64,000 nucleotides of DNA from Anaerolineaceae bacterium (GCA_016124855.1 WGMX01000034.1:62001-126000), one strand, 5' to 3'; numbered from the stretch's first letter, positions 53,434 through 62,073 are shown. The notes: generated by a model not told the origin, from the sequence alone. A program made the numbers and translations.

Positions 53434-54408
53434 TTAGTCGGCCTGTGGCACAGGCGCAGCGACCTTGCGCGAAAGTCCTAAGGTTGTCAACGGATCAGAA
53501 CTCAAGTCCATGACGCGGTCATACTCCGCTTGCACCAACTCGGATGTGTACTGCCCGCTGTAATCGGTCTTAGGTGAATAGAAACGATCTTTAAAAGCCA
53601 GATCGTCGAGAATGGTTTGCATGGTTTCTGAAGTGGTAAAAAGCGACGGATAAGGCGTATAGAACATGCGTAGATAATCGCCGCCGCTCAACGCCAGCGG
53701 CATAGGCGAACGCCATTTTAAATCCCCACTTTTGTTGGTACCGAGATAGAAATGGGGCATTGGTACGTCAGTTCCATAAACTGCACGTGAAAAATGCCGG
53801 TACAATGCACGGTTCATATCTTCGAGGTTGGTCACGGACTGCAATTCCACATCAACCGCCCGCCGTTCTTCTTCACTCATCCGGTTGGGCAAATCCCAGA
53901 ACGAATATAACGGGATTGACGCGATCTCCCACAGCAGCTTACGGCGACCTTCTTGGTAGGACCAAGAATCTTGAAATTTAATGAAATCTTGTGCTACCTG
54001 ATGCGCAGGATTATCCGTTGGGAGCAGTAATAACGAGTCGATGCCCACAAAGTATGGGTCAACTTCGTACTCGTTATAAAACGCCACTGCCCCATCGCCA
54101 ATCAACCGCAGCATTTCCTGCGTAACGACTTCTGCATATTCCGCCCCACGATTATAAAACCCGCGAAACGAAAAGGCCGTAATAATCATATTCTGACCGC
54201 CCAGATCAAAAAATGTGCGGCAGAAATCCCAGTAACGCCGCACAAGATATTCCCCTTGTGTGGCAAAATTATCGATTCGTCCGGGGTCAACGGATTGACG
54301 GTTTTGTTCCAGTACATAAGTGGTACGTGTACCGCCAATGGCAAACACACCGGTCAGCCCTTCGGGATAGCGCGCCCGTATACGGTCAGCAAATGATTGC
54401 TCGGTCAT
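53434..54408 (-). CDS. Rv3378c-like diterpene synthase (tuberculosinol/kolavelool synthase family)
   Basis: A 324-aa protein that I align by eye with Mycobacterium tuberculosis Rv3378c, which releases diphosphate from a bicyclic diterpene diphosphate and adds water or adenosine. The family is also known from Herpetosiphon (kolavelool synthase). Shared blocks are VFAIGGTR (residues 21-28) against FPFDGTR, AFSFRGFYNRGAEY (Tyr 91 against catalytic Tyr 90), AFYNEYEV, and the C-terminal RFYSPKTDYS against RHFRPKPDYS. The catalytic Asp 34 position is Gly 25 here. Fold expected: cis-prenyltransferase-like. AGAGGA precedes the ATG. Downstream of the class II cyclase. Confidence 0.82.
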   Translation of the reverse strand: MTEQSFADRIRARYPEGLTGVFAIGGTRTTYVLEQNRQSVDPGRIDNFATQGEYLVRRYWDFCRTFFDLGGQNMIITAFSFRGFYNRGAEYAEVVTQEMLRLIGDGAVAFYNEYEVDPYFVGIDSLLLLPTDNPAHQVAQDFIKFQDSWSYQEGRRKLLWEIASIPLYSFWDLPNRMSEEERRAVDVELQSVTNLEDMNRALYRHFSRAVYGTDVPMPHFYLGTNKSGDLKWRSPMPLALSGGDYLRMFYTPYPSLFTTSETMQTILDDLAFKDRFYSPKTDYSGQYTSELVQAEYDRVMDLSSDPLTTLGLSRKVAAPVPQAD

Positions 54409-54454
54409 GCGGTGATCCTCTTGCGATGATAGTTAACTTAATAAGGCGGTTATG

Positions 54455-54859
54455 TCACTGCGATTCGGCTTTACCTTTGGGTTCCAGTGTCGCGTAGGCT
54501 TCTGGCAATGTTGAAACAAACGTTAACTGCCAGTCATTGGAACCTGAACGGGACAACTTACGCCCAACGCCTGCAATCGCTTGCAGAAAGGTGTTGGCAC
54601 TTGAACCAACAATTATGGTTGTGGCGATGTTGGCATGACGGGGCGTGGAGAAAGCCCGCTGTACGTGGGTAATCGCACCCTGTGGGATGATGTTGGCGTT
54701 TTGAAAATCCATGATGATACTGACCTTATGGTCAACGGTGTCGAGCATATCATAGGCCGTTTTGGCTGCGGTGTTGAAGTCAGCCCAAGTCCAACTTTTA
54801 CCGTAGATATAGCGGAGGATCGTTTTTTGATCGTTGTCCCATACCACTTCAATGTTCAC
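54455..54859 (-). CDS. STAS-like small protein in diterpene operon
   Basis: A 134-aa soluble protein of mixed strand-helix pattern, which I read as STAS/SEC14-like but cannot place precisely. Visible are TVDHKVSIIMDF near residue 41, a hydrophobic TTIIVGSS strand near residue 80 and a positively charged C-terminus. It starts with GTG and has GAGGAG at seven-base spacing. It lies 15 bases after the cyclase and 46 before the second synthase. The position suggests a lipid-binding or regulatory partner. No catalytic motif is seen. Confidence 0.7.
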   Translation of the reverse strand: MNIEVVWDNDQKTILRYIYGKSWTWADFNTAAKTAYDMLDTVDHKVSIIMDFQNANIIPQGAITHVQRAFSTPRHANIATTIIVGSSANTFLQAIAGVGRKLSRSGSNDWQLTFVSTLPEAYATLEPKGKAESQ

Positions 54860-54874
54860 GTCAGACTCCTCAAG

Positions 54875-56419
54875 TTAACTAGCTGCCGCGACTGTTGTTG
54901 GCTGATACGCGCTGACATATTCCCGATAACTGTAAAGCGCAGCCAACACTGCCGAACGTACCACGTGTCGTGGGGTATATAGAGATTTGCCAATCCATAA
55001 TGGTGGATACTGTAGGTTCTGATAGTGTTTCATCAGATAATCGGCTGCCGCATGGATGCTAGCCGGATCAACACGTTCGGAAGCATGTTGGTCCCAAAAC
55101 AGCAAAGCATGTAAACAGTAGGCCGTTTCTTCAATTGTGGATTGATGATAGTATCCCCAACCACCATCTTCACGCTGTGTTTGCAATATCCATTTAATGC
55201 GCGACGGCAGTAAATCATCCACCACACCGTAGAGGGATGAAATCGCAGTACTGGTTAAGTAATACGGCGAAATATGCCACTTGTCGAACCAGAAATAACC
55301 TGTCAAATCGGAACGGCGCAGCATGGCACTAATCTTCTGCGTCCACGCATCAAACTGATGATAGGTTCGATCCGTTTGCAGCGCAGCCAACAAACGAATA
55401 TTCACGCTCAAGGATTGGTCAAGCTCACCCGGATAGCAGCAGAAATGCTGTTCATGTTCATAGGGTTTAAACACATCCGCGTTAACATCATACCCACCCC
55501 AACGCAAGAGCCCAAAAGCGACAGCCGTATCATCCAAGTCCGTTACCGGAAAGTAAGGGGAATAACTCAACCCTTTTTCCGGTGACCACATCGACCACAC
55601 AAAATCCAGAATGCGCCGGACTTCCGGATTAGTTGGCGTGATGGCCTCTGCAAGGCGCAGATGGTTCAACGTCCAGAGCGCTTCAAAAATATCAAAGGGT
55701 TTTACAAAGGGCGCGCCACCATCGCCCTGATCCGTAACGACCTGCTGCAAATAATGGACTGAACGGTCGTCATGTCGTTTCAGGAGTGCTGCTGCCGTCG
55801 CTGCCGGTGAGGTACCGACCGAACCATTGGCTTCGATAAAGTCGGCATCGTCCGGAATGTAACTGCGCAAGGCTTCCAATGAAACGACCAGCGTGGTATA
55901 ACGCCACGACTGCGGATTATGCCCCAGCATATTAAGCTTTTTCTCGATTTTGACTGCGTCTTGATACAAGTCGCGAGGAACATCTAAGCCAAGCTCTAGC
56001 GCTTCACTCACTAACGAAAACGCAAGAATAGGGAAACCGATTGTGTCGTTCGCATCATGATGTAAACGTCCGTTCTCGCGCCAGAGGAAGGCCGCCCCTT
56101 GCCGCACGCGCCGTTCATCACTTTCCCCATGATCGGTTGTGTGCAAGGCGATCATCGCTGCTAACGTGGAGATAACCCGATCATGATAATGCAGAATTTC
56201 ACCGCCCCAACTGCCATCACTATGCTGACGCCTACGCAGCCAAGGCAGTGCTTCATCAAAACCCTGCCCCGGATAATGAGGAGACAACCGAGCAATCCAC
56301 GAAGTATCGTAAGCGACACTTTGCATACTGCTTGTATTACGCTTTAAAGAACGAAGCAGTTGAGCAATATCACTGTCCAATTGATCGCTGACTTTATCAT
56401 TCACGGCGGATCGGTTCAT
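54875..56419 (-). CDS. Class II diterpene cyclase (copalyl/kolavenyl/tuberculosinyl diphosphate synthase-like)
   Basis: A 514-aa cyclase that should protonate and cyclise geranylgeranyl diphosphate to a bicyclic diphosphate. The catalytic acid motif DxDD is DLDD at residues 294-297, followed by TAVAF. The N-terminal SVAYDTSWIARL (34-45) and QHSDGSWGG are signatures of diterpene class II enzymes, and QREDGGWG and PCIG-type C-terminal repeats are also seen. No DDxxD class I motif is visible, so it is monofunctional. The frame opens at a GTG at 56458, but the ATG at 56419 has GGAG at 56428-56431. Closest known relatives by layout: Rv3377c and Haur_2145. Confidence 0.88.
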   Translation of the reverse strand: MNRSAVNDKVSDQLDSDIAQLLRSLKRNTSSMQSVAYDTSWIARLSPHYPGQGFDEALPWLRRRQHSDGSWGGEILHYHDRVISTLAAMIALHTTDHGESDERRVRQGAAFLWRENGRLHHDANDTIGFPILAFSLVSEALELGLDVPRDLYQDAVKIEKKLNMLGHNPQSWRYTTLVVSLEALRSYIPDDADFIEANGSVGTSPAATAAALLKRHDDRSVHYLQQVVTDQGDGGAPFVKPFDIFEALWTLNHLRLAEAITPTNPEVRRILDFVWSMWSPEKGLSYSPYFPVTDLDDTAVAFGLLRWGGYDVNADVFKPYEHEQHFCCYPGELDQSLSVNIRLLAALQTDRTYHQFDAWTQKISAMLRRSDLTGYFWFDKWHISPYYLTSTAISSLYGVVDDLLPSRIKWILQTQREDGGWGYYHQSTIEETAYCLHALLFWDQHASERVDPASIHAAADYLMKHYQNLQYPPLWIGKSLYTPRHVVRSAVLAALYSYREYVSAYQPTTVAAAS

Positions 56420-56770
56420 TATGGAGTCTCCATTGTCCGTGCTGGAAGAATTATTCACAAATATCGACAGGTCATATCAACAAAAGGCTGTTGTTTTTTT
56501 GAACTGCTACAGATCACCTGAGCACAAGTTATTTTATTATCATCCACCTTACGTGGCAAAGTAAAATTCATTACCAATCTCTATACATATATTGAACAGC
56601 ACACCACCTTACAATCATTATTATGCAATGACAAACTTAATTAATTCCTTTATTTTAGATGTATCCTGCATCAAAACAGCATAAAGAAATTTAAAATGAG
56701 GCATCAACTGCCGCTCAATTACAAGCTTTCATAATGAACTTATAACAATCTGTAAGCGCATTAACCCGAC

Positions 56771-56857
56771 ATGAATCGTCTCACTTCATGCAGCCATAGA
56801 ATGCGAAAATATGCTGATGTCTTGTCAGATGTTAAAGCGATGTTTAAGGAGGTGTGA
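56771..56857 (+). CDS. Possible 28-aa small ORF
   Basis: ATG to TGA, 28 codons, beginning MNRLTS and ending AMFKEV. No strong ribosome site is seen upstream. Its end carries TAAGGAGGTG (56845-56854), an almost perfect Shine-Dalgarno sequence for something downstream. It may be coupled to the next tiny frame. Unsupported by homology; it could be chance. Confidence 0.2.
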   Translation: MNRLTSCSHRMRKYADVLSDVKAMFKEV

Positions 56858-56910
56858 AACTGAAGATTAAGAACAGGGTAAGGCGTTCGAACAAAAATCC
56901 GAGTCTGTAA
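56854..56910 (+). CDS. Possible 18-aa basic small ORF after a strong Shine-Dalgarno
   Basis: A GTG start overlaps the preceding frame's TGA (GTGTGA). It encodes a strongly basic peptide beginning MKLKIK and ends in TAA directly before the terminator hairpin. The spacing from the Shine-Dalgarno to the GTG is only one base, which is poor; the CTG two codons later would be better placed. Real status unknown. Confidence 0.2.
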   Translation: MKLKIKNRVRRSNKNPSL

Positions 56911-56942
56911 AAAAGGCGCAGTTCAGTAAACCCGCGCCTTTT
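56911..56942 (-). terminator. Rho-independent terminator of the VWA-MoxR operon
   Basis: Stem AAAAGGCGC with GCGCCTTTT around a loop of about 14 bases. Read on the minus strand it is followed by a T-run, and it lies about 50 bases after the VWA gene stop at 56992. On the plus strand it is also followed by TTTTC, so it may work in both directions. Confidence 0.8.
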
Positions 56943-56991
56943 CAATTCATGAAATGAAGTCTATTCGTTCAGCACTTACACCAGAAATAGG

Positions 56992-58077
56992 TTAAGGAAA
57001 CGGATGCCACATGAGCGACAAACCCATTGCTGCAACAGCGAATGACGCACCAAGTGCCGCAAAGAGCACACTGATTTCGGCAACTTCATGCTTGGTAATC
57101 AAGTTAGTTGGCAGATTTTCAAACACACTTTGAAGCTCTCCACCGCTCTCAGCCGAATAGTATGTGCCGCCGGTCGTATTTGCAATCAGCTTCAATGTAT
57201 CCTCATCAATTCCCCTTCGGAATCCGCCCGGTCCGCCCCCGCCACCATTAAAACCACCATTGAACTGCCCGTTACCGCCGCCACCGTTAAATGGCTCACG
57301 CCCCATAAATTGCTGTCCGCAAAACGGGAATTCCCCACCATTAGCCGTACCAAAGCCAATCGTGTAAACACGGATACCACGATCTACAGCCTGTTGGGCG
57401 GCATCCGCCGGTAACATACCAACATTATTAGCTCCATCCGTGAGCAGAACAATAATATCCGGTGCATAAGCCCCGTTTGGCACAGGACTCGGCTCTATAC
57501 CGCCCGATGTATCGCTGACACTGGGTGCGACGGACGGATCAATTTCAGCAATCGCATCAATTGACTTGAGGATACCAATTCCAATTCCGGTTCTCCGTCC
57601 AGTGGTCAAACTTTGGATAGCGGCTTTAAGCGCATTTATGTCAGACGTAGGCGCTTGAATGAGTTCCGCGAAACCTGAAAAGGCGACGATACCAATTTGA
57701 GTGGTCGCTTTTTGATTTTCAATGAATGAAATTGCTGCCGCTTCGGCAGCTTGCAACCGATTCGGCTCAATATCGGTTGAACACATGCTGCGCGAAACAT
57801 CCATTGCCAGAATAATCGTCGTCTGGTTGGTCGGGACGGCGGCAATCGTGATGGGTCGGCCTAAGGCAAAAATCAAGCTGCCCAATGACACAATAAACAT
57901 GGCGAATGGAATATGCCGCCGCCAGCGGGATTGATTTGGGGCAGCTGCCCGCACTAATGAAAGACTGGAATATCGCACCACAAAACGCTTCCGCCGGCGT
58001 AATACCCAGATGTAGCCTGCAATCGCCAAGGGTATCAATAGCAGCAGGAGAACAAACCCCGGCCAGAGTAAACTCAT
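56992..58077 (-). CDS. VWA-domain membrane protein with Gly-rich insert (BatA-like)
   Basis: A 361-aa protein with hydrophobic segments at the N-terminus (about residues 5-25 and 57-72), a von Willebrand A domain with MIDAS DxSxS (D93, S95, S97) and a C-terminal hydrophobic helix. A flexible stretch within the VWA domain, around residues 258-290, is Gly/Asn/Phe-rich, unlike its sister gene. It belongs to a MoxR-DUF58-VWA-VWA cluster whose exact function is unclear; such proteins are linked to stress tolerance and chaperone-type complex assembly. It is the last gene of the operon. Confidence 0.86.
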   Translation of the reverse strand: MSLLWPGFVLLLLLIPLAIAGYIWVLRRRKRFVVRYSSLSLVRAAAPNQSRWRRHIPFAMFIVSLGSLIFALGRPITIAAVPTNQTTIILAMDVSRSMCSTDIEPNRLQAAEAAAISFIENQKATTQIGIVAFSGFAELIQAPTSDINALKAAIQSLTTGRRTGIGIGILKSIDAIAEIDPSVAPSVSDTSGGIEPSPVPNGAYAPDIIVLLTDGANNVGMLPADAAQQAVDRGIRVYTIGFGTANGGEFPFCGQQFMGREPFNGGGGNGQFNGGFNGGGGGPGGFRRGIDEDTLKLIANTTGGTYYSAESGGELQSVFENLPTNLITKHEVAEISVLFAALGASFAVAAMGLSLMWHPFP

Positions 58078-58113
58078 GTACCACCTCCAATACAGTTCGC
58101 AATTTTCCTGAAG

Positions 58114-59121
58114 TTACGGTACGCGACCGAACCACAGCAGCGAAATCGTGCCGCCAATCAACAGAATGAGGATGCTGACACCTGCCAATAAAGACGTCAC
58201 TTCCATATCTTCTGGTTTGACGATCAAGGTCGGATTGAGATTGTCGTAAATATTCAGCAAATCCTCTTCATTTTCGGCATTGTAATAAGTGCCTCCAGTG
58301 ATTTGTGAGATTTGTTGCAGCATTGCTTCATCAAGTTGGGTGTGAATAGTGAAGCCCTCGACATGCAGATCCGCTCCAGATGGGCTGCCTATCCCCACGG
58401 TATAAATCCGCACACCGCGATCTGCCGCTGCCTGAGCAATCTCCAGCGGATCGGGATTTTGATTGTTTTCACCGTCAGTTAGTAAAATGATGACACTAGA
58501 GGAATATGTTCCTCTGGGCATTGGGGTCGGCGTTGGCGCGGGGGTCGGGGTCGCATTGCTATAGTAATTGGTTGGCGCACCATTGCTGTTTTCGATTGTC
58601 GTCAGCGACGCGATGATACCGTTCGCCAACGAAGTCCCGCGCTGTGGCGTGAGGCGACCAATCGCCGCCAGCAATTCAACTTCATCATTAGTCGGCACCT
58701 GTACCGAAAGACCACTTTCACTAAAAGCAACCACGCCTATTCGAACTGAGGGCGACTGCCGTTCAATGAAGTTTTGAACCGCCGTTTTTGCGGCTTCCAT
58801 TCGGGTTGGCTTCAGGTCGTCTGCCGCCATACTTCCGGAAACATCAAACGCAAGTATGACCGTACCTTGAATGCGGGGCAAGCTCACAGTGGTTTGGGGT
58901 CGTGCTAACGCGACAATCAAAATGATTAATGCGACCAGCAAAATCGCAGGCGGAACATGCCGCCGCCACCCTAGCCTATTTCGAACCGCACCCTGCATCA
59001 TCCCCAAACTGCCATAACTCGTGGCAAGTTTACGACGGCGCAGTTGCATTCGCACATACAAATAGACGAATAGCGGAACCAATAACAGCAGTAGCAGCAT
59101 CGCAGGCCAAATAAATTTCAT
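58114..59121 (-). CDS. VWA-domain membrane protein (BatA/BatB-like)
   Basis: A 335-aa protein, clear paralogue of the next gene. Hydrophobic N-terminal helix, second helix at about 60-72, VWA domain with MIDAS D93-S95-S97 in FDVSGSM, and a C-terminal helix. Between VWA strands there is a Pro/Thr-rich spacer with PTPAPTPTP near residue 205. It lies five bases after the DUF58 gene. Metal-dependent partner binding outside the cell is expected. Confidence 0.88.
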   Translation of the reverse strand: MKFIWPAMLLLLLLVPLFVYLYVRMQLRRRKLATSYGSLGMMQGAVRNRLGWRRHVPPAILLVALIILIVALARPQTTVSLPRIQGTVILAFDVSGSMAADDLKPTRMEAAKTAVQNFIERQSPSVRIGVVAFSESGLSVQVPTNDEVELLAAIGRLTPQRGTSLANGIIASLTTIENSNGAPTNYYSNATPTPAPTPTPMPRGTYSSSVIILLTDGENNQNPDPLEIAQAAADRGVRIYTVGIGSPSGADLHVEGFTIHTQLDEAMLQQISQITGGTYYNAENEEDLLNIYDNLNPTLIVKPEDMEVTSLLAGVSILILLIGGTISLLWFGRVP

Positions 59122-59126
59122 GGGTC

Positions 59127-60026
59127 TTACTTTCTCCGCTGTCGCCGCAGGGCAGCGAAACCCACAATGGCGCGAACTAAATCTTCCTCGGTTGAAAGGG
59201 AGAGCATGTCTACACCCGTGCGTTTAAAGACTTGATCGAGTTCTGCTTGACGCTGGCGTGCTGCCTGAATGAAACGCTGGCGAAAGCCTTTGTCATGTGT
59301 ATCCACGTAGATTTGTTCGCCTGTTTCGGAGTCTTCCATCAGAATTAAACCCACATCCGGCAGTTCTATTTCTCGTGGATCCCACAGTTTTACAGCCAGA
59401 ACCTCATGCCGTTTATTCAGCAAACTCAAAGGCCGTTCCCAACCGGGCGCACTGATAAAATCCGAGATTATGAATACCAATGAACGTTGCTTAATCGAGT
59501 GCAGTCCACTTTCAATGAGCGTTGACAGGTTGGTAAATGGCGCGCGTGGCAGTGGCGACTGATTGAGCAGGTCATTAATCAGTCGGAGAACTTGAATTCG
59601 GCCTCCCCTCGCGGGAATAGTGCGATCAATCTGACCGCTATATAAAACCGCACCGACGCGATTACCGTGACGCGTCAGCAACCGCGCAAAGGTAGAGACA
59701 AAATCAATCAAAACCGTACGCTTCAAGTTATCAACTGCGCCAAAATCCACTGAGGGACTCAAATCCAGCAGAAACCAAGCGGTGATTTCACGATCTTCGA
59801 GATACTGCCGTACATAAGGCGTGTCCATCCGCGCCGTGACGTTCCAATCGATATACCGAACATCGTCTTCCGGTTGATATTCGCGCAGATCGGCAAAGTC
59901 GAGGCCGTAGCCATAAAATAGGCTGCGATAATCGCCTTGCAGCAAGCCATCCAATTTACGGATGACCTTAAAGTCGAGGCGCTGTAAGAGGCGCTCAGGC
60001 GTTGACGCTTGCGTTTCGGTGTTCAT
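59127..60026 (-). CDS. DUF58-domain protein
   Basis: A 299-aa protein with the DUF58 core motif DDVRYIDWNVTARMDTPYVRQ near residue 55 and a VWA-like fold around FLLDLSPSVDFG and FIISDFISAP. It overlaps the 3' end of the MoxR gene by 32 bases. DUF58 proteins are almost always encoded next to MoxR ATPases and are thought to be their partners. No membrane segment is present. Confidence 0.9.
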   Translation of the reverse strand: MNTETQASTPERLLQRLDFKVIRKLDGLLQGDYRSLFYGYGLDFADLREYQPEDDVRYIDWNVTARMDTPYVRQYLEDREITAWFLLDLSPSVDFGAVDNLKRTVLIDFVSTFARLLTRHGNRVGAVLYSGQIDRTIPARGGRIQVLRLINDLLNQSPLPRAPFTNLSTLIESGLHSIKQRSLVFIISDFISAPGWERPLSLLNKRHEVLAVKLWDPREIELPDVGLILMEDSETGEQIYVDTHDKGFRQRFIQAARQRQAELDQVFKRTGVDMLSLSTEEDLVRAIVGFAALRRQRRK

Positions 60027-61005
60027 GTAGAGGTACCACTGGTTTCGGAATGCGGTTAAGGATTTTGTTCAGGATGTCATCGGCAGTCACATTATCCGAA
60101 AGTGCCTCATACGACAGCACCAGACGATGGCGAATAACGTCTAAAGCCATGTCCAAAACGTCTTGAGGCAGCACATAATCACGACCACGCACAAAAGCGA
60201 GGGCGCGTGAACTTAGAATCAAATTGATTGACGCACGTGGACTTGCTCCAAACGTAATATAATGCTGCAAATCCTTCAGACCTTCGTCTTGAGGGTTACG
60301 GGTCGCATTGACCATTTTTACACTGTATTCGATGATGGCGGGGTCTACATAAACTTTGTCCGTTTCTTTCTGCAAACCTACCAGTTGTTCTGTGGACAAG
60401 ACCTGCTGCACTTTTTCCAAAGCACCAGTCATCCGCTGGACAATGACAAATTCTTCGGTCGAGGTTGGATACCCGACCAACACCTTGAGCATAAAACGGT
60501 CAACTTGGGCTTCGGGCAGCGGATAAGTTCCCTCGGTTTCGATAGGGTTCTGGGTCGCCAATACGAGGAAAGGATTAGGGACTTTGAACGTTTCGCGTCC
60601 AATGGTCACTTGGCGTTCTTGCATGACTTCGAGCAAGGCACTCTGTACTTTGGCGGGTGCCCGGTTGATTTCATCAGCCAGCAGGAGGTTGGTAAAAACC
60701 GGCCCCTGTGAGGTATTGAATTCGCCGGTTTTCTGGTTGTAAATGCGCGTACCAATCAAATCAGCCGGAACAAGATCCGGTGTAAATTGAATACGCTTGA
60801 ACTCGCCGCCAATCGATTCGGCAACTGTCTTGATCGCCATCGTCTTTGCCAACCCCGGCACACCTTCAACCAGAATATGTCCACGTGCCAACAGCGCGAC
60901 GATCAGCCGCTCTAGCATATGATCTTGCCCAACAATGACCTTCTTTATTTCATACAGCACCCGTTCCATAGCTGTGCCGTATTCCGAATTCACACTTTGA
61001 TTCAT
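59995..61005 (-). CDS. MoxR-family AAA ATPase
   Basis: A 336-aa AAA+ ATPase. Walker A is GVPGLAKT, Walker B is LLADEINR, and the sensor region is FLVLATQNPIETEGTYPLPEAQVDRF, all hallmark sequences. The C-terminal lid domain has ASPRASINL. It is thought to act as a chaperone-like unit inserting cofactors or activating VWA partners. First gene of the four-gene set, downstream of an HtrA-like gene. Confidence 0.94.
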   Translation of the reverse strand: MNQSVNSEYGTAMERVLYEIKKVIVGQDHMLERLIVALLARGHILVEGVPGLAKTMAIKTVAESIGGEFKRIQFTPDLVPADLIGTRIYNQKTGEFNTSQGPVFTNLLLADEINRAPAKVQSALLEVMQERQVTIGRETFKVPNPFLVLATQNPIETEGTYPLPEAQVDRFMLKVLVGYPTSTEEFVIVQRMTGALEKVQQVLSTEQLVGLQKETDKVYVDPAIIEYSVKMVNATRNPQDEGLKDLQHYITFGASPRASINLILSSRALAFVRGRDYVLPQDVLDMALDVIRHRLVLSYEALSDNVTADDILNKILNRIPKPVVPLHEHRNASVNA

Positions 61006-61082
61006 CGGTTATCTCTTTCAATAGTTGTGCGAAAATTCGAGGTACTGGCTTGCTATACCAATACCCACGTTTTTTGGTATCG

Positions 61083-61922
61083 CTATACAGGTGGTGAACC
61101 AGCTGCTCCACCAGCGGCGGTAATCGTGACCGCGAAGCCCACGCCAATAAAGACATTTTGTTTGGTCGGGTTCAGCAATGCGGTAACGATACCAACAACC
61201 TGACCGGCACGGTTGAGCAGCGGGCCGCCAGAGTTGCCGGGATTAACTGCGGCGTCAAATTGAATCAACCCCGTCAGTTGTTGACCACTATCTGGAATTT
61301 GGAAGGTTCGGTTAAATCCAGAAATAACACCTGAGGTCATCGAATCATATAAGCTGAAGGGGCTGCCGACGACATAGGCTTCATCCCCGACACGCATCGC
61401 ATTTGGATTTCCCAATACAGCCGGAATAATGATTTCCGGTGGTGAATTCGCCCGTATCACCGCAATGTCATTTTCTGCTTGTGCTGCGATAATCTCTGCC
61501 GGAGATTCACTGCCGTCAGCGAAAGTCACCTGAATTCGGGGTGCGCTGGTGACCACATGCAAGCTGGTGAGGATGTCGCCACCATCGTTAATAATCACAC
61601 CTGTTCCAAAGCCATCAGCCAATAAACCGGTCGACTCCGGGAGATTTGTTTGAATAAAAACAAGCGAAGGGACAATAGATTGATAAACAAGCGACGAAAA
61701 ACTTGGCGGAGGCGTAGCAGATGCCATTGCTTGGGCAACTGTTTCGTTGACTTCATCCGGGGTGATTTGATGAGGTTTAGGGGTAATCCAATTATAAAGC
61801 AAGACCGCTAAAAAGGCGGCTAACACACCCGAAACGAACGGCAGCCCTTTCCGCACGATCCTACGGACTTGCTGCAAACGATGAAGTATGCGACCACGAC
61901 GTGATGTATCGGGTTCATTCAT
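61083..61922 (-). CDS. HtrA-like (S1C) trypsin-family serine protease, no PDZ
   Basis: A 279-aa membrane-anchored protease. The single membrane helix spans about residues 28-46, after a basic cytoplasmic tail. The catalytic triad is H122 (SLHVV), D152 (NDIAVI) and S231 (GNSGGPLL). The protein stops about 20 residues after the last strand and lacks the usual PDZ domain. It sits 77 bases before the MoxR gene and may be part of the same operon. Probable role in protein quality control outside the membrane. Confidence 0.88.
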   Translation of the reverse strand: MNEPDTSRRGRILHRLQQVRRIVRKGLPFVSGVLAAFLAVLLYNWITPKPHQITPDEVNETVAQAMASATPPPSFSSLVYQSIVPSLVFIQTNLPESTGLLADGFGTGVIINDGGDILTSLHVVTSAPRIQVTFADGSESPAEIIAAQAENDIAVIRANSPPEIIIPAVLGNPNAMRVGDEAYVVGSPFSLYDSMTSGVISGFNRTFQIPDSGQQLTGLIQFDAAVNPGNSGGPLLNRAGQVVGIVTALLNPTKQNVFIGVGFAVTITAAGGAAGSPPV

Positions 61923-62073
61923 TCGATTGAAAGTACCTCCCTATCAAGAAGTTACTTTGTGTTAGTCGGGACTGTAGCCTAATTTTCTAAATAGGAAATG
62001 AGAGTAAGCATAAAAAACCTTATTCCGAAATGAAAATAGGGAGGTGTCATGAACAATAAAGTTAGAGAAGGCT

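Larger units (their letters stand above)
56420..56991. other. 572-bp divergent-side intergenic stretch upstream of the terpene operon
   Basis: AT-rich by eye. It carries the leader of the cyclase gene, two possible tiny ORFs (56771-56857 and 56854-56910) and the terminator of the VWA operon (56911-56942). A weak TATAAC box lies at 56742. The cyclase ribosome site sits inside a short palindrome, TGGAGTCTCCA (56422-56432). No larger coding frame is evident. Confidence 0.5.
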
